The translations under genes and the position numbers were made by a program. 64,000 nucleotides of DNA from Marinilabiliaceae bacterium JC017. GTDB lineage: Bacteria > Bacteroidota > Bacteroidia > Bacteroidales > Marinilabiliaceae. The stretch is taken from the NCBI GenBank assembly GCA_004296775.1, contig RHGE01000006.1:1-64000 (forward strand), in the 5' to 3' direction. The stretch's first letter is position 1; each line of letters opens with the position of its first letter. This document shows, piece by piece, positions 27,237 through 39,070 of this stretch. Under the pieces are notes generated by a model, which saw only the letters and a program-made list of their open reading frames with translations, searched no databases and was not told the origin of the DNA.

Positions 27237-27932
27237 ATGACAAAACTAACAAAAAATAGAAAGTTAGCGGTAGATAAAATCGACGCCGACAAGCAATATC
27301 CTCTGGCAGAAGCAGCGAAATTAGTAAAGGAAATTACCACTACTAAGTTTGACGCATCTGTAGATGTTGATGTGCGATTGGGAGTAGACCCCAGGAAAGC
27401 AAATCAAATGGTTAGAGGTGTTGTGACCTTACCTCATGGTACCGGAAAAACGACTAAAGTTTTGGTATTGTGTACTCCTGATAAGGAAGAAGAGGCAAAG
27501 GCAGCTGGCGCAGATTTTGTGGGATTGGAGGAATATATTGAAAAGATCAAAGGTGGCTGGACTGATGTTGATGTGATCATCACTATGCCTAGTGTTATGG
27601 CTAAGGTTGGTCAATTAGGTCGGATTCTTGGTCCACGTGGATTGATGCCAAATCCAAAAAGCGGCACTGTGACAATGGAAATTGCAAAGGCCGTTGCGGA
27701 AGTAAAAGCCGGTAAGATTGATTTTAAAGTTGATCGTTACGGTATTGTACACACCTCTGTAGGGAAGGTTTCATTTGATGCTGATAAGATTGTTGAAAAT
27801 GCGAAAGAATTTATCGGTACAATAATGAAATTGAAGCCAGCGGCTGCTAAAGGTACTTATGTGAAGAGTATTTGTTTGTCAAGTACAATGAGTCCCGGTA
27901 TTCGTATTGAACCCAAGTCGGTTGAGGCTTAA
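27237..27932 (+). CDS. rplA: 50S ribosomal protein L1
   Basis: Large-subunit protein of the L1 stalk; in many bacteria it also represses its own operon by binding the mRNA leader. At 231 aa it is complete, with the conserved [16 protein letters not shown] segment in the middle and the [16 protein letters not shown]-type RNA-binding region near residues 38-60. It is closely packed between rplK and rplJ. No separate L1 binding structure was recognised in the short gaps. Confidence 0.97.
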   Translation: MTKLTKNRKLAVDKIDADKQYPLAEAAKLVKEITTTKFDASVDVDVRLGVDPRKANQMVRGVVTLPHGTGKTTKVLVLCTPDKEEEAKAAGADFVGLEEYIEKIKGGWTDVDVIITMPSVMAKVGQLGRILGPRGLMPNPKSGTVTMEIAKAVAEVKAGKIDFKVDRYGIVHTSVGKVSFDADKIVENAKEFIGTIMKLKPAAAKGTYVKSICLSSTMSPGIRIEPKSVEA

Positions 27933-27960
27933 TGTTTAATCTTTAAAGAGTATTGGAATC

Positions 27961-28479
27961 ATGAGAAAAGAAGATAAACAAACACTTATAAACGAGGTAG
28001 CAGCAAAAGTAAGCGAGTACAATCACTTTTATGTGGCTGATACGGAAGGTTTAGATGCTGGTGCTACGAGTGATCTTCGTAGAGAATGTTTTAAGAAGGA
28101 AATTAAAATGGTGGTTGTTAAGAACACTATTTTAAAGAAAGCTTTAGAACAGAGCGAAGGTAACTATGATGAGATCTATGACACGTTGAAGGGAACTTCA
28201 GCTGTAATGTTCTGTAATACTGGAAATGTTCCGGCAAAAGTAATTAAGGAATTTGCAAAGGCTAATACTAAGCCTGTTTTGAAAGGTGCGTTTGTGGAAG
28301 AGTCTGTCTATGTTGGTGAAAATCAATTAGAGACCCTTGTAAGCATCAAGTCAAAAGAAGAATTGCTTGGAGACGTTATTGGTCTGTTGCAATCGCCAGT
28401 TAAGAATGTGCTTTCTGCCCTTCAATCAGGTGGATCGACAATTCATGGCATCCTGAAAACATTAGGTGAAAAAGAATAA
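27961..28479 (+). CDS. rplJ: 50S ribosomal protein L10
   Basis: Base of the L7/L12 stalk. The N-terminal globular domain (about residues 1-130) starts [17 protein letters not shown], and the long C-terminal helix that binds L7/L12 dimers ends in ILKTLGEKE. The length of 172 aa is normal. The 28-base gap before it is too short for the classical L10 leader, so autoregulation would have to act further upstream. Confidence 0.96.
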   Translation: MRKEDKQTLINEVAAKVSEYNHFYVADTEGLDAGATSDLRRECFKKEIKMVVVKNTILKKALEQSEGNYDEIYDTLKGTSAVMFCNTGNVPAKVIKEFAKANTKPVLKGAFVEESVYVGENQLETLVSIKSKEELLGDVIGLLQSPVKNVLSALQSGGSTIHGILKTLGEKE

Positions 28480-28511
28480 AAAAAGTAAAAACAATATTTA
28501 ATTTTAGAAAA

Positions 28512-28886
28512 ATGGCAGATATCAAGAAGCTTGCAGAAGAATTGGTAAACTTAACTGTAAAAGAAGTTAACGAACTTGCTGAAATATTAAAAGAAGAATA
28601 CGGTATTGAACCTGCTGCTGCAGCTGTTGCTGTTGCCGGTCCTGCTGCTGGTGCTGAAGGTGGTGCAGAAGAACAATCAGAGTTTGATGTTATTTTGAAA
28701 GCTGCTGGAGGGTCAAAACTTGCAATTGTTAAACTGGTAAAAGAAATGACTGGTTTAGGACTTAAAGAAGCAAAAGAAATCGTAGATAAAGCTCCTACAG
28801 CAATTAAGGAGAAAGTATCTAAAGATGAAGCTGAAGCATTAAAATCACAGTTAGAAGAAGCTGGAGCAGAAGTTGAACTTAAGTAA
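28512..28886 (+). CDS. rplL: 50S ribosomal protein L7/L12
   Basis: Acidic stalk protein that recruits translation GTPases. The N-terminal dimerisation helix (residues 1-35), an Ala/Gly-rich hinge ([18 protein letters not shown]) and the C-terminal domain with the [15 protein letters not shown] segment are all present; 124 aa is standard. A terminator-like hairpin follows, which would lower the amount of rpoB transcript relative to the ribosomal genes. Confidence 0.97.
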   Translation: MADIKKLAEELVNLTVKEVNELAEILKEEYGIEPAAAAVAVAGPAAGAEGGAEEQSEFDVILKAAGGSKLAIVKLVKEMTGLGLKEAKEIVDKAPTAIKEKVSKDEAEALKSQLEEAGAEVELK

Positions 28887-28908
28887 TTTAAATCCTCGAT
28901 AAGGATAC

Positions 28909-28944
28909 GGTTTAGGAACCCATTCAGGGATCCTAAACCTTTTT
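28909..28944 (+). terminator. Attenuator between rplL and rpoB
   Basis: A 9-bp stem (GGTTTAGGA with TCCTAAACC) and 13-base loop followed by five T. Its position matches the partial terminator known between rplL and rpoB in other bacteria. Confidence 0.8.
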
Positions 28945-28982
28945 GTGCTTTAATATTTTAGGTTCAATTAATTTGTTGATAG

Positions 28983-31900
28983 ATGACTCCAAATACTACC
29001 GAAAGGATTAGTTTTGCCTCCATAAAAAATCAGTTGAATTATCCTGATTTGCTGGAAGTGCAATTGAAATCTTTCCGTGAATTTTTTCAATTGGGTTCGA
29101 TCCCGGAAACACGGAAAATAGAGAGGTTGTATCAGGTATTTAGTGAGAATTTCCCCATCACAGACACGCGAAATAACTTCGTACTTGAATTTCTTGATTT
29201 CTCCATTGACCCACCAAGGTACAGCAAACAGGAATGCATTGAAAGAGGGTTAACCTTTAGTGTGCCTCTTAAAGCTAAACTGAAGCTTTACTGTACTGAT
29301 CCCGAGCACGAAGATTTTGATACGGTGGTACAAGATGTATATCTTGGAACCATTCCATACATGACAAAAAAAGGTAGCTTCATCATCAACGGAGCGGAGC
29401 GTGTTGTTGTGTCGCAATTGCACCGTTCTCCTGGTGTATTTTTCGGACAAAGCATCCATGCTAATGGTACGAAGCTTTATTCTGCCCGTATCATACCTTT
29501 TAAAGGTTCGTGGATTGAATTTGCTACTGATATCAATAGTGTGATGTATGCCTACATCGATCGTAAGAAAAAGTTACCTGTTACAACCTTGTTAAGAGCG
29601 ATCGGGTATGAAGGCGATAAAGATATTTTAGAGATTTTTAACCTGGCTGATGAAATAAAGGTTAACAAATCTAATTTAAAGAAAGTTGTCGGGCGCAAAT
29701 TAGCTGCTCGGGTTTTGAAAACCTGGATTGAGGACTTTGTGGATGAGGATACCGGTGAAGTGGTATCAATTGAGAGGAATGAGGTGATTATCGATCGTGA
29801 GACTGTCCTTGAGGAAGATCATATTGAAGAAATCATCGATTCAGGTGCAAAAACAATATTGCTTCATAAAGAGAGTCAAAATCTTTCTGATTATGCGATT
29901 ATTTATAATACGTTGCAGAAGGATCCTTGTAACTCTGAGAAGGAAGCGGTAGTCCACATCTATCGACAGTTGAGAAATGCCGAGCCACCTGATGAAGCCA
30001 CTGCTCGTGACGTTATCGATAAGTTGTTCTTTTCGGATAAGCGTTATGACCTTGGTGATGTAGGTAGATATAGGCTAAATAAAAAGTTAAATCTAAATAC
30101 AGACCTTGATACAAAGGTTCTTACTAAGGAAGATATCATTGAAATTATTAAATATCTGATTGAGTTGATTAACTCCAAAACAGATGTTGATGATATTGAC
30201 CACTTGAGTAACCGTCGTGTTAGAACTGTTGGTGAGCAGTTAGCCAATCAATTTGGCGTTGGATTAGCTCGTATGGCTCGTACTATCCGGGAAAGGATGA
30301 ATGTGCGGGACAATGAGGTGTTTACGCCTATTGATCTGATTAATAGCAAGACGCTTTCATCAGTTATTAATAGTTTCTTTGGAACGAATGCGTTGTCTCA
30401 ATTTATGGATCAGACCAACCCGTTGGCTGAAATTACCCATAAGAGGCGGATGTCTGCATTAGGACCTGGTGGTTTATCAAGGGAGCGTGCCGGATTTGAG
30501 GTTCGAGACGTTCACTATACGCACTATGGTCGTTTGTGTCCGATTGAAACGCCTGAAGGTCCTAACATTGGATTGATTTCATCGCTTTGTGTTTATGCAA
30601 AGATTAATGATCTTGGTTTTATTGAGACGCCTTATCGTAAGGTCGAAGAGGGACATGTTGAATTAGCCAATGATGGGGTTAGTTATTTAACTGCCGAAGA
30701 AGAGGAAGGGCGTATTATTGCTCAGGCTAATGCTCCTGTCGGGGAGGATGGATTTTTTGTAAACCAGAAGGTAAAGGCACGTCATGAAGGTGATTTTCCT
30801 GTGGTTGAAAAGAATGAAGTACACCTTATGGATGTTGCGCCAAACCAAATTGCTTCGGTAGCTGCGTCACTTATTCCATTCCTTGAGCATGATGATGCGA
30901 ACCGTGCATTGATGGGATCAAACATGATGCGTCAGGCGGTACCACTTTTACGTCCGGAATCACCAATCGTTGGAACAGGACTGGAAGGAAAATTGATTAG
31001 TGACTCACGTACCCACATTGCAGCCGAGGGAAATGGTGTTGTAGAATATGTGGATGCTGAAGAGATCGTTATTCGTTACGAGCAGACAGATAATGAGAAG
31101 TTCGTAAGTTTTGAAGGGGATACTAAGAGATATAGACTTCAGAAATATCAAAAGACTAACCAAAGTACTACAATTGACCTTCGACCAATGGTTAGGAAGG
31201 GTGATAAAGTTGTGGAAGGTCAAATTTTAACTGAAGGTTATTCTACTCAGAAAGGTGAATTAGGTCTAGGACGAAACCTGAAGGTGGCATTTATGCCATG
31301 GAAAGGATATAACTTTGAGGATGCGATTGTTATTTCTGAAAAAGTCGTTCGTGACGATGTATTTACTTCTGTGCATATTGATGAATATTCACTGGAGGTA
31401 AGAGATACTAAGCGAGGATTAGAGGAGTTAACTTCTGATATTCCTAATGTTAGTGAAGAAGCAACTAAGGATCTTGATGAGAATGGTTTAATTAGGGTTG
31501 GTGCTCACGTTAAACCAGGGGATATTCTTATTGGAAAAATTACTCCAAAAGGCGAGAGTGATCCAACACCTGAAGAGAAACTATTAAGGGCTATTTTTGG
31601 TGAAAAAGCCGGTGATGTAAAAGATGCATCGTTGAAAGCTTCACCATCATTGGCCGGAGTTGTAATAGAGAAAAAGCTGTTTAGCAGGATTGTTAAAGAT
31701 CGTAAGTCCAGAACTTCTGAAAAAAGCTTAATTGCTAAAATTGATGAAGAGTTCGTTAGGAACACCGAAGAGCTGAAAGGACGATTGATTGATAAATTGT
31801 TTTCACTGATAAACGGTAAGACATCTCAAGGCGTTAAGGATTATTTTGGGGTTGATATTGTTTCTAAGGGGACTAAGTTTACCCAGAAGATTCTTAATGA

Positions 31901-32792
31901 TATTGACTATCATAATGTGAATCCAAACAAATGGACAACTGATAAAGAAAAGAATGAGTTGATTCAACGTGTGGTTCACAATTATCAAATGAAGCACAAA
32001 GAGCTCGAATCCAAAGAGAAGCGTCAGAAATATAACGTGACCATCGGTGATGAGCTACCAACTGGAATCATCCAATTGGCAAAAGTTTATATTGCTAAGA
32101 AGAGAAAGATTACAGTAGGGGATAAAATGGCCGGTCGTCACGGAAACAAAGGTATTGTTTCAAGAATTGTACGTCAGGAAGATATGCCATTCCTTGAGGA
32201 CGGTACACCAGTAGATATTGTACTGAACCCGTTAGGGGTACCTTCACGTATGAACCTTGGACAGATCTATGAGACGGTACTTGGATGGGCTGGAAAAGTA
32301 TTAGGTGTTAAGTTTGCAACGCCGATTTTTGATGGTGCCAAACTTGAGGATTTGAAATACTATACCGATAAAGCTGGTGTACCTGAATTTGGTAAAGCTT
32401 ATCTTCACGATGGAGGAACCGGAGAACGTTTCCACCAGCCTGCCACTGTAGGGGTGATCTATATGTTGAAATTAGGTCACATGGTTGAAGATAAGATGCA
32501 CGCCAGATCCATTGGTCCATATTCATTAATTACTCAGCAACCACTTGGTGGTAAAGCTCAATTTGGTGGTCAGCGTTTTGGTGAAATGGAAGTATGGGCA
32601 TTGGAGGCATTTGGTGCTGCCAATATTCTGCAAGAAATTCTCACCATAAAATCTGATGACGTTATTGGTCGGGCCAAGGCTTATGAAGCAATTGTTAAAG
32701 GAGATCATTTACCACCAGCTGGTATTCCGGAATCTCTAAATGTATTGCTCCATGAGATGAGAGGTCTAGGATTGAGTGTGAATTTGGAATAA
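28983..32792 (+). CDS. rpoB: DNA-directed RNA polymerase subunit beta
   Basis: Catalytic core subunit. Conserved blocks are seen in order: the fork loop around [33 protein letters not shown], and [15 protein letters not shown] near the C-terminal part, then the end region with [15 protein letters not shown]. At 1269 aa it is the usual Bacteroidota size. In the rifampicin pocket I read the wild-type-like [20 protein letters not shown], so resistance is not suggested. It is separated from rpoC by a hairpin. Confidence 0.98.
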   Translation: MTPNTTERISFASIKNQLNYPDLLEVQLKSFREFFQLGSIPETRKIERLYQVFSENFPITDTRNNFVLEFLDFSIDPPRYSKQECIERGLTFSVPLKAKLKLYCTDPEHEDFDTVVQDVYLGTIPYMTKKGSFIINGAERVVVSQLHRSPGVFFGQSIHANGTKLYSARIIPFKGSWIEFATDINSVMYAYIDRKKKLPVTTLLRAIGYEGDKDILEIFNLADEIKVNKSNLKKVVGRKLAARVLKTWIEDFVDEDTGEVVSIERNEVIIDRETVLEEDHIEEIIDSGAKTILLHKESQNLSDYAIIYNTLQKDPCNSEKEAVVHIYRQLRNAEPPDEATARDVIDKLFFSDKRYDLGDVGRYRLNKKLNLNTDLDTKVLTKEDIIEIIKYLIELINSKTDVDDIDHLSNRRVRTVGEQLANQFGVGLARMARTIRERMNVRDNEVFTPIDLINSKTLSSVINSFFGTNALSQFMDQTNPLAEITHKRRMSALGPGGLSRERAGFEVRDVHYTHYGRLCPIETPEGPNIGLISSLCVYAKINDLGFIETPYRKVEEGHVELANDGVSYLTAEEEEGRIIAQANAPVGEDGFFVNQKVKARHEGDFPVVEKNEVHLMDVAPNQIASVAASLIPFLEHDDANRALMGSNMMRQAVPLLRPESPIVGTGLEGKLISDSRTHIAAEGNGVVEYVDAEEIVIRYEQTDNEKFVSFEGDTKRYRLQKYQKTNQSTTIDLRPMVRKGDKVVEGQILTEGYSTQKGELGLGRNLKVAFMPWKGYNFEDAIVISEKVVRDDVFTSVHIDEYSLEVRDTKRGLEELTSDIPNVSEEATKDLDENGLIRVGAHVKPGDILIGKITPKGESDPTPEEKLLRAIFGEKAGDVKDASLKASPSLAGVVIEKKLFSRIVKDRKSRTSEKSLIAKIDEEFVRNTEELKGRLIDKLFSLINGKTSQGVKDYFGVDIVSKGTKFTQKILNDIDYHNVNPNKWTTDKEKNELIQRVVHNYQMKHKELESKEKRQKYNVTIGDELPTGIIQLAKVYIAKKRKITVGDKMAGRHGNKGIVSRIVRQEDMPFLEDGTPVDIVLNPLGVPSRMNLGQIYETVLGWAGKVLGVKFATPIFDGAKLEDLKYYTDKAGVPEFGKAYLHDGGTGERFHQPATVGVIYMLKLGHMVEDKMHARSIGPYSLITQQPLGGKAQFGGQRFGEMEVWALEAFGAANILQEILTIKSDDVIGRAKAYEAIVKGDHLPPAGIPESLNVLLHEMRGLGLSVNLE

Positions 32793-32803
32793 TCCGCCCC
32801 ATG

Positions 32804-32830
32804 AGTGAATATTGTTCAGCAATATTCACT
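32804..32830 (+). promoter_or_regulatory. Hairpin with T-run between rpoB and rpoC
   Basis: An 11-bp perfect stem (AGTGAATATTG with CAATATTCACT), 5-base loop and TTTT. It lies 12 bases after the rpoB stop and 41 before the rpoC start, where it could attenuate or stabilise the transcript. Confidence 0.6.
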
Positions 32831-32870
32831 TTTCGGCTTTGTTTTAATTAAAAATAATACTCGACTCTAT

Positions 32871-35800
32871 ATGGCATTCAGAAGAGATCAGAAAACTAAG
32901 ACTAATTTCACCAAAATCACTATTGGTCTATCTTCCCCTGAGGAGATCCTCGAAATGTCGAGCGGTGAGGTGTTAAAGCCAGAGACCATTAATTATCGTA
33001 CTTATAAGCCTGAAAGGGATGGATTATTCTGTGAGAGAATTTTCGGTCCGGTGAAGGATTATGAGTGTCACTGTGGTAAATATAAGCGGATTCGTTATCG
33101 GGGAATCGTTTGTGACCGTTGTGGGGTAGAAGTTACCGAGAAGAAGGTGAGACGCGAACGAATGGGACATATTTCCCTGGTTGTACCGGTGGCTCATATT
33201 TGGTATTTTAAATCATTACCCAATAAAATAGGGTACCTGTTAGGGTTACCCACTAAGAAACTTGATTCTATCATTTATTACGAGCGATATGTCGTAATTC
33301 AGCCAGGTATAAAGGCTGAGGATGGAGTTAAGCGTATGGACTTTTTAACTGAGGAAGAATATCTGGATATTTTAGAAGCTCTTCCAAAGGACAATCAGCA
33401 TTTAGATGACGATGATCCTAATAAATTCATCGCTAAGATGGGTGCTGAGGCATTACATATGTTGTTATCTCGTATTGACCTTGACCAGTTGTCTTATGAT
33501 TTAAGACATAAGGCTAATACAGAGACTTCTCAGCAACGTAAAAATGAAGCGTTAAAGCGTCTTCAGGTTGTGGGATCATTGAGGAAATCGCAAGGTATAA
33601 ATCGTCCGGAATGGATGATTGTTAAAGTGGTTCCTGTTATTCCACCTGAATTACGTCCGTTGGTGCCTCTTGACGGGGGTCGTTTTGCGACATCCGACTT
33701 GAATGATTTGTATCGTCGTGTAATTATTCGAAACAATCGATTAAAACGATTGATCGAAATCAAAGCACCTGAGGTTATCTTACGTAACGAGAAAAGGATG
33801 CTTCAGGAATCTGTTGACTCCTTATTTGATAATTCGCGAAAGTCCAATGCCGTAAAAACTGATTCAAACCGTCCATTAAAATCTTTAAGTGACAGTTTGA
33901 AAGGTAAGCAAGGACGTTTCCGTCAAAACTTGTTAGGTAAGCGGGTTGACTACTCTGCACGTTCAGTTATTGTTGTAGGACCAGAACTGAAAATGCATGA
34001 GTGTGGATTGCCTAAAGGAATGGCTGCTGAGCTTTACAAGCCTTTTGTGATTCGGAAATTAATTGAAAGAGGTATTGTAAAGACGGTTAAATCAGCCAAA
34101 AAAATAGTAGATCGTAAAGATCCTGTTGTTTGGGATATCCTTGAAAATGTATTGAAGGGACATCCGGTGATGTTAAACCGGGCGCCGACGCTTCACCGTT
34201 TGGGTATTCAGGCTTTCCAACCCAAATTAATTGAGGGTAAAGCTATCCAATTACACCCGTTGGCTTGTGCGGCGTTTAACGCCGACTTTGACGGGGACCA
34301 GATGGCGGTTCACTTACCATTGGGTAATGCGGCCATATTGGAAGCACAAATGTTGATGTTGGGGTCTCAGAATATTCTTAACCCGGCTAACGGTGCACCT
34401 ATTACGGTACCTTCTCAGGACATGGTTTTGGGTCTTTATTATATGACCAAAATGCGTCCCGGAGCAAAAGGTGAAGGTTTGACTTTCTATTCACCGGAGG
34501 AGACAAAAATCGCCTTCAACGAAAAGAAAGTGGAGCTTCATGCCAAAGTAAAGGTTAAGACTACTGATCTTAATAGCGAAGATGAGGTTGAAGAGACAAT
34601 TCTTGAAACCACTGTTGGTCGAATTCTGTTTAACGAATTTGTGCCTAAGAAGGCTGGTTACATTAATGCGATTCTTACCAAAAAGGCATTGCGTGATATT
34701 ATCGGAATGGTGCATAAGAGATGTGGTACGCCACGTACGGCAGTTTTCCTGGATGATATTAAAAACCTTGGTTACCGTATGGCCTTTGAAGGTGGGCTGT
34801 CATTTAACCTGTCTGACGTTATTATTCCGGTAGAAAAAGAGACGCTGGTAGATGAAGGTTATCAGGAAGTAGAAGATGTGGTGAATAACTATAATATGGG
34901 ATTCATCACTAATAACGAGAGATATAACCAGATTATTGATATCTGGACACATGTTAACGCTCGTTTGACTCAAACATTAATGAATCAGCTGAGTACGGAC
35001 CGTCAAGGCTTTAACTCAGTATTTATGATGCTTGATTCAGGTGCGAGGGGTTCGAAAGAGCAGATTCGTCAGCTTTCAGGTATGAGGGGTTTGATGGCTA
35101 AGCCGCAAAAGTCTGGTGCCGAAGGAGGACAAATTATTGAGAACCCGATTCTTTCTAACTTTAAAGAAGGATTATCTGTACTGGAGTACTTTATTTCTAC
35201 TCACGGTGCTCGTAAAGGTTTGGCGGATACCGCGCTGAAAACAGCAGATGCGGGATATCTGACACGTCGTTTGGTGGATGTATCACAAGATGTGGTAATT
35301 CTGGAAGATGACTGTGGTACTTTACGTGGATTAACGGCTACAGATATTAAGAACAACGAAGAAATTGTTGCTTCTCTTTATGAAAGGATTCTGGGGCGTG
35401 TGTCTGTACACGATGTTTACCACCCAAGTACTGGTGAAATAATCGTGAAATCAGGTGAGGAGATTTCTGAAGAAAAAGCCCGGATTATTGATGATTCACC
35501 GTTGGAGCGTGTGGAAATTCGTTCGGTACTTACCTGTGAATCGAAGAAGGGTGTATGTTCCAAGTGTTACGGTCGTAACCTGGCTACCGGACGGATGGTG
35601 CAAATAGGTGAGTCAGTTGGTGTAGTTGCTGCCCAGTCTATTGGAGAGCCGGGTACACAGTTGACATTGCGTACGTTCCACGTAGGGGGTACCGCTGGTA
35701 ACATTACTTCGGAGAACAGTATTATAACCAAATATGATGGTGTTATCGAAATTGAAGAGCTTCGTACTGTACCTTCAGTTCAGGAGGATGGTAAGGAAGT

Positions 35801-37142
35801 GGATATTGTAATCGGCCGTTTGGCAGAGATGCGTATCGTTGATAAGAACACCAATATTTCATTGACCACTCAACCAATTCCTTATGGTGCTAAGCTGTTC
35901 GTTAAGAATGGTGCCGAAGTGAAGAAAGATGATGTGATTTGTGAATGGGATCCATATAACGCGCTTATCATTACTGAAAAAGCGGGTACCGCTTCATTTG
36001 ATAATTTCTTGGAAGGTGTGACTTACAAGGAGGAATCTGATGAACAAACCGGTTTCCGTGAGAAAGTAATTATTGAAACGCGTGATAAGACCAAGAACCC
36101 GGCGGTTCGCATTTTGAGCAGTTCTGGCGATGTACTCCGGACATATAACTTACCTGTAGGAGCACACATTTCTGTAGAAGAAGGTGATAGTGTGAAACAA
36201 GGTGAGATTATGGCCAAGTTGCCACGTGCTGTTGGTAAAGCAGGCGATATCACAGGGGGTCTTCCGCGGGTTACCGAGCTTTTTGAAGCGCGTAATCCAA
36301 GTAACCCTGCAGTTGTTTCCGAGATTGATGGTGAGGTTACCTTCGGTAAAATTAAACGAGGTAACCGTGAGATTATCATTACATCTAAAAACGGACAGGT
36401 TAAAAAATATCTCGTTTCCCTTTCGAAACAGATCCTTGTTCAGGAAAATGACTACGTCAGGGCTGGAACATCTTTATCCGATGGAGCCACTACGCCTAAT
36501 GATATCTTATCCATTAAAGGGCCTACTGCTGTACAAGAGTATATCGTGAACGAAGTTCAGGATGTATATCGTCTGCAAGGGGTGAAAATCAATGATAAGC
36601 ACTTTGAAGTTATCGTACGACAAATGATGCGTAAAGTTGATATTGCTGATGCAGGGGATACTAAATTCCTTGAAAAGCAGATCGTCGATAAGATTGAGTT
36701 TATGGAGGAGAATGATAATATCTGGGGTAAGAAAGTTGTTGAGGATGCAGGTGATTCTCAAAACTTGAAACCTGGACAAATTATCACGGCTCGTCAGTTG
36801 AGAGATGAAAATTCTCAGTTGAAACGAAGAGATATGAAGTTGGTAACCGCCAGGGAAGCAATACCTGCTACTTCAAGCCAGGTATTACAGGGTATTACCC
36901 GGGCATCCTTGCAGACCAAGAGCTTTATGTCGGCCGCTTCTTTCCAGGAAACTACAAAAGTGTTGAATGAAGCCGCTATCCAGGGTAAAATAGATATGCT
37001 GGAAGGGTTGAAAGAGAACGTTATTTGTGGACACTTGATTCCTGCTGGTACAGGAAGACGTGAATACGATAAGCTTATCGTAGGTTCTATGGATGAGTAC
37101 GAGAAATTAGTAGCAAAAAAAACAGCCGAAGAGGCTAAATAA
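32871..37142 (+). CDS. rpoC: DNA-directed RNA polymerase subunit beta'
   Basis: Second catalytic core subunit, 1423 aa from this start. The N-terminal zinc-binding region ([20 protein letters not shown]) lies near residue 65, the catalytic loop NADFDGDQM near residue 470, and the second zinc region ([15 protein letters not shown]) near residue 890. The frame is open 22 codons further upstream, but those codons overlap the intergenic hairpin and the family begins at MAFRRDQK, so the ATG at 32871 is preferred. It ends with a strong terminator. Confidence 0.98.
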   Translation: MAFRRDQKTKTNFTKITIGLSSPEEILEMSSGEVLKPETINYRTYKPERDGLFCERIFGPVKDYECHCGKYKRIRYRGIVCDRCGVEVTEKKVRRERMGHISLVVPVAHIWYFKSLPNKIGYLLGLPTKKLDSIIYYERYVVIQPGIKAEDGVKRMDFLTEEEYLDILEALPKDNQHLDDDDPNKFIAKMGAEALHMLLSRIDLDQLSYDLRHKANTETSQQRKNEALKRLQVVGSLRKSQGINRPEWMIVKVVPVIPPELRPLVPLDGGRFATSDLNDLYRRVIIRNNRLKRLIEIKAPEVILRNEKRMLQESVDSLFDNSRKSNAVKTDSNRPLKSLSDSLKGKQGRFRQNLLGKRVDYSARSVIVVGPELKMHECGLPKGMAAELYKPFVIRKLIERGIVKTVKSAKKIVDRKDPVVWDILENVLKGHPVMLNRAPTLHRLGIQAFQPKLIEGKAIQLHPLACAAFNADFDGDQMAVHLPLGNAAILEAQMLMLGSQNILNPANGAPITVPSQDMVLGLYYMTKMRPGAKGEGLTFYSPEETKIAFNEKKVELHAKVKVKTTDLNSEDEVEETILETTVGRILFNEFVPKKAGYINAILTKKALRDIIGMVHKRCGTPRTAVFLDDIKNLGYRMAFEGGLSFNLSDVIIPVEKETLVDEGYQEVEDVVNNYNMGFITNNERYNQIIDIWTHVNARLTQTLMNQLSTDRQGFNSVFMMLDSGARGSKEQIRQLSGMRGLMAKPQKSGAEGGQIIENPILSNFKEGLSVLEYFISTHGARKGLADTALKTADAGYLTRRLVDVSQDVVILEDDCGTLRGLTATDIKNNEEIVASLYERILGRVSVHDVYHPSTGEIIVKSGEEISEEKARIIDDSPLERVEIRSVLTCESKKGVCSKCYGRNLATGRMVQIGESVGVVAAQSIGEPGTQLTLRTFHVGGTAGNITSENSIITKYDGVIEIEELRTVPSVQEDGKEVDIVIGRLAEMRIVDKNTNISLTTQPIPYGAKLFVKNGAEVKKDDVICEWDPYNALIITEKAGTASFDNFLEGVTYKEESDEQTGFREKVIIETRDKTKNPAVRILSSSGDVLRTYNLPVGAHISVEEGDSVKQGEIMAKLPRAVGKAGDITGGLPRVTELFEARNPSNPAVVSEIDGEVTFGKIKRGNREIIITSKNGQVKKYLVSLSKQILVQENDYVRAGTSLSDGATTPNDILSIKGPTAVQEYIVNEVQDVYRLQGVKINDKHFEVIVRQMMRKVDIADAGDTKFLEKQIVDKIEFMEENDNIWGKKVVEDAGDSQNLKPGQIITARQLRDENSQLKRRDMKLVTAREAIPATSSQVLQGITRASLQTKSFMSAASFQETTKVLNEAAIQGKIDMLEGLKENVICGHLIPAGTGRREYDKLIVGSMDEYEKLVAKKTAEEAK

Positions 37143-37165
37143 TACTTTTGCTGATGCATGAGAGA

Positions 37166-37196
37166 GGGGAAGCGCGGGAGTGACTTCCCCTTTTTT
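37166..37196 (+). terminator. Terminator after rpoC
   Basis: Stem GGGGAAG/CTTCCCC with an 11-base loop, followed by six T. Ends the rplKAJL-rpoBC transcript. Confidence 0.88.
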
Positions 37197-37215
37197 ATTT
37201 TAAATCTGAAATCAT

Positions 37216-37542
37216 ATGGAAGAAAAGAAACCAAAACAGAATCAATTGAATATTGAGCTTAAGGAAGATGTGGCGCAGGGGACTTATAGTAACCTGGCTA
37301 TTATTACCCACTCGCCATCGGAGTTTGTGTTGGATTTTGTGCGCGTGATGCCTGGTATTCCTAAAGCGCAGGTGAAGTCACGGGTTATCCTTACCCCGGA
37401 ACATGCCAAGCGCTTGATGCACGCGTTAAAAGATAATTTGGACCGCTATGAGGCGTTACATGGTCCGATAAAGAAAATGGACGAAGGTCAGGGCGGACCG
37501 GTGATGCCAATGAACTTTGGCGGCCCCACACCGGAGGCCTGA
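37216..37542 (+). CDS. DUF3467 domain protein
   Basis: A 108-aa protein of the DUF3467 family, which is common next to rpoC in Bacteroidota but has no assigned function. The core (residues about 15-90) contains GTYSNLAIITHSPSEFVLDF and a helical region around SRVILTPEHAKRLMHAL; the tail is rich in Gly, Pro and Met. No signal peptide or membrane segment. It begins 20 bases after the rpoC terminator and has its own terminator. Confidence 0.9.
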   Translation: MEEKKPKQNQLNIELKEDVAQGTYSNLAIITHSPSEFVLDFVRVMPGIPKAQVKSRVILTPEHAKRLMHALKDNLDRYEALHGPIKKMDEGQGGPVMPMNFGGPTPEA

Positions 37543-37556
37543 TAAAATAAATGGAT

Positions 37557-37589
37557 AAGCGGGGCAATCAAGGGTTGTTCCGCTTTTTT
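37557..37589 (+). terminator. Terminator after the DUF3467 gene
   Basis: An 11-pair stem (AAGCGGGGCAA with TTGTTCCGCTT, two G-U pairs), 7-base loop and T-run. Confidence 0.8.
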
Positions 37590-37610
37590 CTTGTTAATAG
37601 GTTTTAGCGC

Positions 37611-37644
37611 AAAAAAAGAGACTGTATTTTCACATACAGCCTCC
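37611..37644 (-). terminator. Terminator of the convergent minus-strand gene
   Basis: On the minus strand a CTGTAT/ATACAG stem extended by two more pairs is followed by a seven-T run. It ends the gene at 37667-38374. Confidence 0.75.
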
Positions 37645-37666
37645 TTTCCTTGGCTCAAGTTAAAAA

Positions 37667-38374
37667 TTAATTACTTGTTTCATCTGTTGCGATCTCTTCC
37701 AGATCTTCCATTTCGTCAATGGTATTATTCGACCCGTAAATGATGTAATCGGTATAGAATGCTTCATTTTCTTCTTTCCAGATGTTTTTGCCGATATCGC
37801 ATGATTCCCTTATCATACCATATAATTCATTGGCCAGTTGTGTACGTTTAAAACGCATTTCACGCCTTACACTAACACTTACTTGTTGCTCATCTATGCT
37901 CTTATCCAGGGCGTCACGTGAGGAGAGAATGTCATCCAGCAGTGTTTGATCCACATTGCGGGGAGCTAATAATTCAAGTTGACCGGTGGCCGTATTGTGT
38001 ACATGCAGCGTGAAGGTCACCAGGTCTTTGTCATTAATGGTGCTAAGCTTGTTAAAGTTGTAAACCATGTAATCCATTGAATCTTCTCCAAGGGCATGTT
38101 TGGCTCTTATTTTTAATTCTCCCAGAAAACGTTCCAGGTTTTTGCGTGCTTCTTTCTTTTTTTGCGTCTTGTATTTTTGTTGCCCCGCATAGTAATCATC
38201 GGGAACCATGTTGCGCAGGGAATTAGTAGTTGTTTCCATCTTTGTCAGATATTCGGCAGTATACCCGTATCTGTTGAATGATTGTAAATCACGATTGAGA
38301 AAGTAGAGAACCTTATCGGCGCGCTGAAGTAGTTCAGCGAAACTAAATTTGAATATAATGGAGGGTTGCTTCAT
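37667..38374 (-). CDS. Uncharacterised helical protein (235 aa)
   Basis: I do not recognise a named domain. The protein is almost entirely helix-prone and charged, with several lysine-rich stretches (YKTQKKKEARKNLERF near residue 70) and an acidic end (TIDEMEDLEEIATDE). No signal peptide or transmembrane segment is visible, so it should be cytosolic. It has a good terminator and normal codon use, which supports a real gene. Upstream on its own strand lies the 21-bp repeat array. It may be a lineage-specific family; any function would be a guess. Confidence 0.6.
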   Translation of the reverse strand: MKQPSIIFKFSFAELLQRADKVLYFLNRDLQSFNRYGYTAEYLTKMETTTNSLRNMVPDDYYAGQQKYKTQKKKEARKNLERFLGELKIRAKHALGEDSMDYMVYNFNKLSTINDKDLVTFTLHVHNTATGQLELLAPRNVDQTLLDDILSSRDALDKSIDEQQVSVSVRREMRFKRTQLANELYGMIRESCDIGKNIWKEENEAFYTDYIIYGSNNTIDEMEDLEEIATDETSN

Positions 38375-38615
38375 GACGATGTGTTTTTAATGATTCTTTA
38401 TTCAAGATAGAAGGTTCTTTTATTCAATAAAAGAGAAATGTTATTAGTGGACAGGAATTTATGATTAAATTGCAAGAGGAGTTGACGAGGATTAATATTA
38501 TGAGGATAAAGCCGGGGCAAAAAAACAGGTTTATCCCGTATGGGATACCAGGATGAATGTGGCGTTATTAAAGAGATGAAAATTAATTCGGTACCTTCTA
38601 AATCTAGGGTAAAAA
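38375..38615. other. Gap between the helical protein and the minisatellite
   Basis: AT-rich, no supported gene on either strand. Open frames continue into it from the repeat array, but only because the array has no stop codon. Confidence 0.4.
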
Positions 38616-38739
38616 GCGTTTTAACCCGGCCGAAGAGTGTCTTAACCTGGCCGATGATTGTTTTAACCCGGGCAAAGAGTGTTTTAACTTGGCCGATGAG
38701 TGTTTTAACTTGGCCGATAGGTGTCTTAACCTGGCCCAA
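38398..38739 (-). CDS. Possible small repeat protein with GQVKTLI-like heptads (doubtful)
   Basis: This 113-codon frame begins inside the array: six or seven heptads of the GQVKTLI/GRVKTLF kind, then a tail without recognisable features. Amphipathic heptads of this type could form a helix or beta-solenoid, but no start signal precedes the frame and the tail looks random. The plus-strand frame (38540-38980) is equally open. I list the minus-strand frame only because its heptads look more protein-like; both may be non-coding. Confidence 0.2.
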   Translation of the reverse strand: MGQVKTPIGQVKTLIGQVKTLFARVKTIIGQVKTLFGRVKTLFTLDLEGTELIFISLITPHSSWYPIRDKPVFLPRLYPHNINPRQLLLQFNHKFLSTNNISLLLNKRTFYLE

Positions 38740-38783
38740 AAGTGTTTTAACCTGGCCAATGAGTGTTTTAACCTGGCTGAAAG
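38616..38783. repeat. Eight tandem copies of a 21-bp unit (minisatellite)
   Basis: The consensus GTGTTTTAACCTGGCCGATGA repeats eight times with changes mainly in the last five bases, and a ninth degenerate copy may follow. Because 21 is a multiple of three, the array stays open on both strands: it reads as SVLTWPM heptads on the plus strand and GQVKTLI heptads on the minus strand. Confidence 0.9.
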
Positions 38784-39024
38784 GTGTTCCGAACGGATTG
38801 TATAATATACCGTTCCAAGGGAAAAGTATACCGATTACAACCGATGGATTTCAACCTGTTTTATGTGAAACAATTACTCTTACATTAAACTCATCAAAAA
38901 AAAACAGCGATCCCTTCATCAAATCTGAAACTATTTATTTTGAATATGGGTATGTTAGCATGGTTTTTCGGAAAAAATAGAATAAAAATTTACCGTTACA
39001 CAATGAATGTTGTAATACATCCTA

Positions 39025-39032
39025 TATATTTG
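39025..39032 (+). promoter_or_regulatory. Candidate -7 element upstream of the namZ-like gene
   Basis: TATATTTG fits TAnnTTTG and lies about 40 bases before the start codon; a matching TTTG at the proper distance is missing, so this is weak. Confidence 0.3.
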
Positions 39033-39070
39033 CAATCCATATTGAGTCATTCGATCAAGAGTTAATACCA

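Noticed and set aside
32805-32870. Upstream extension of rpoC
   Set aside because: It falls in the intergenic hairpin, and the conserved protein begins at MAFRRDQK.
38616-38783. Possible CRISPR array in the 21-bp repeat
   Set aside because: Units are contiguous, with no constant repeat and variable spacer pattern.
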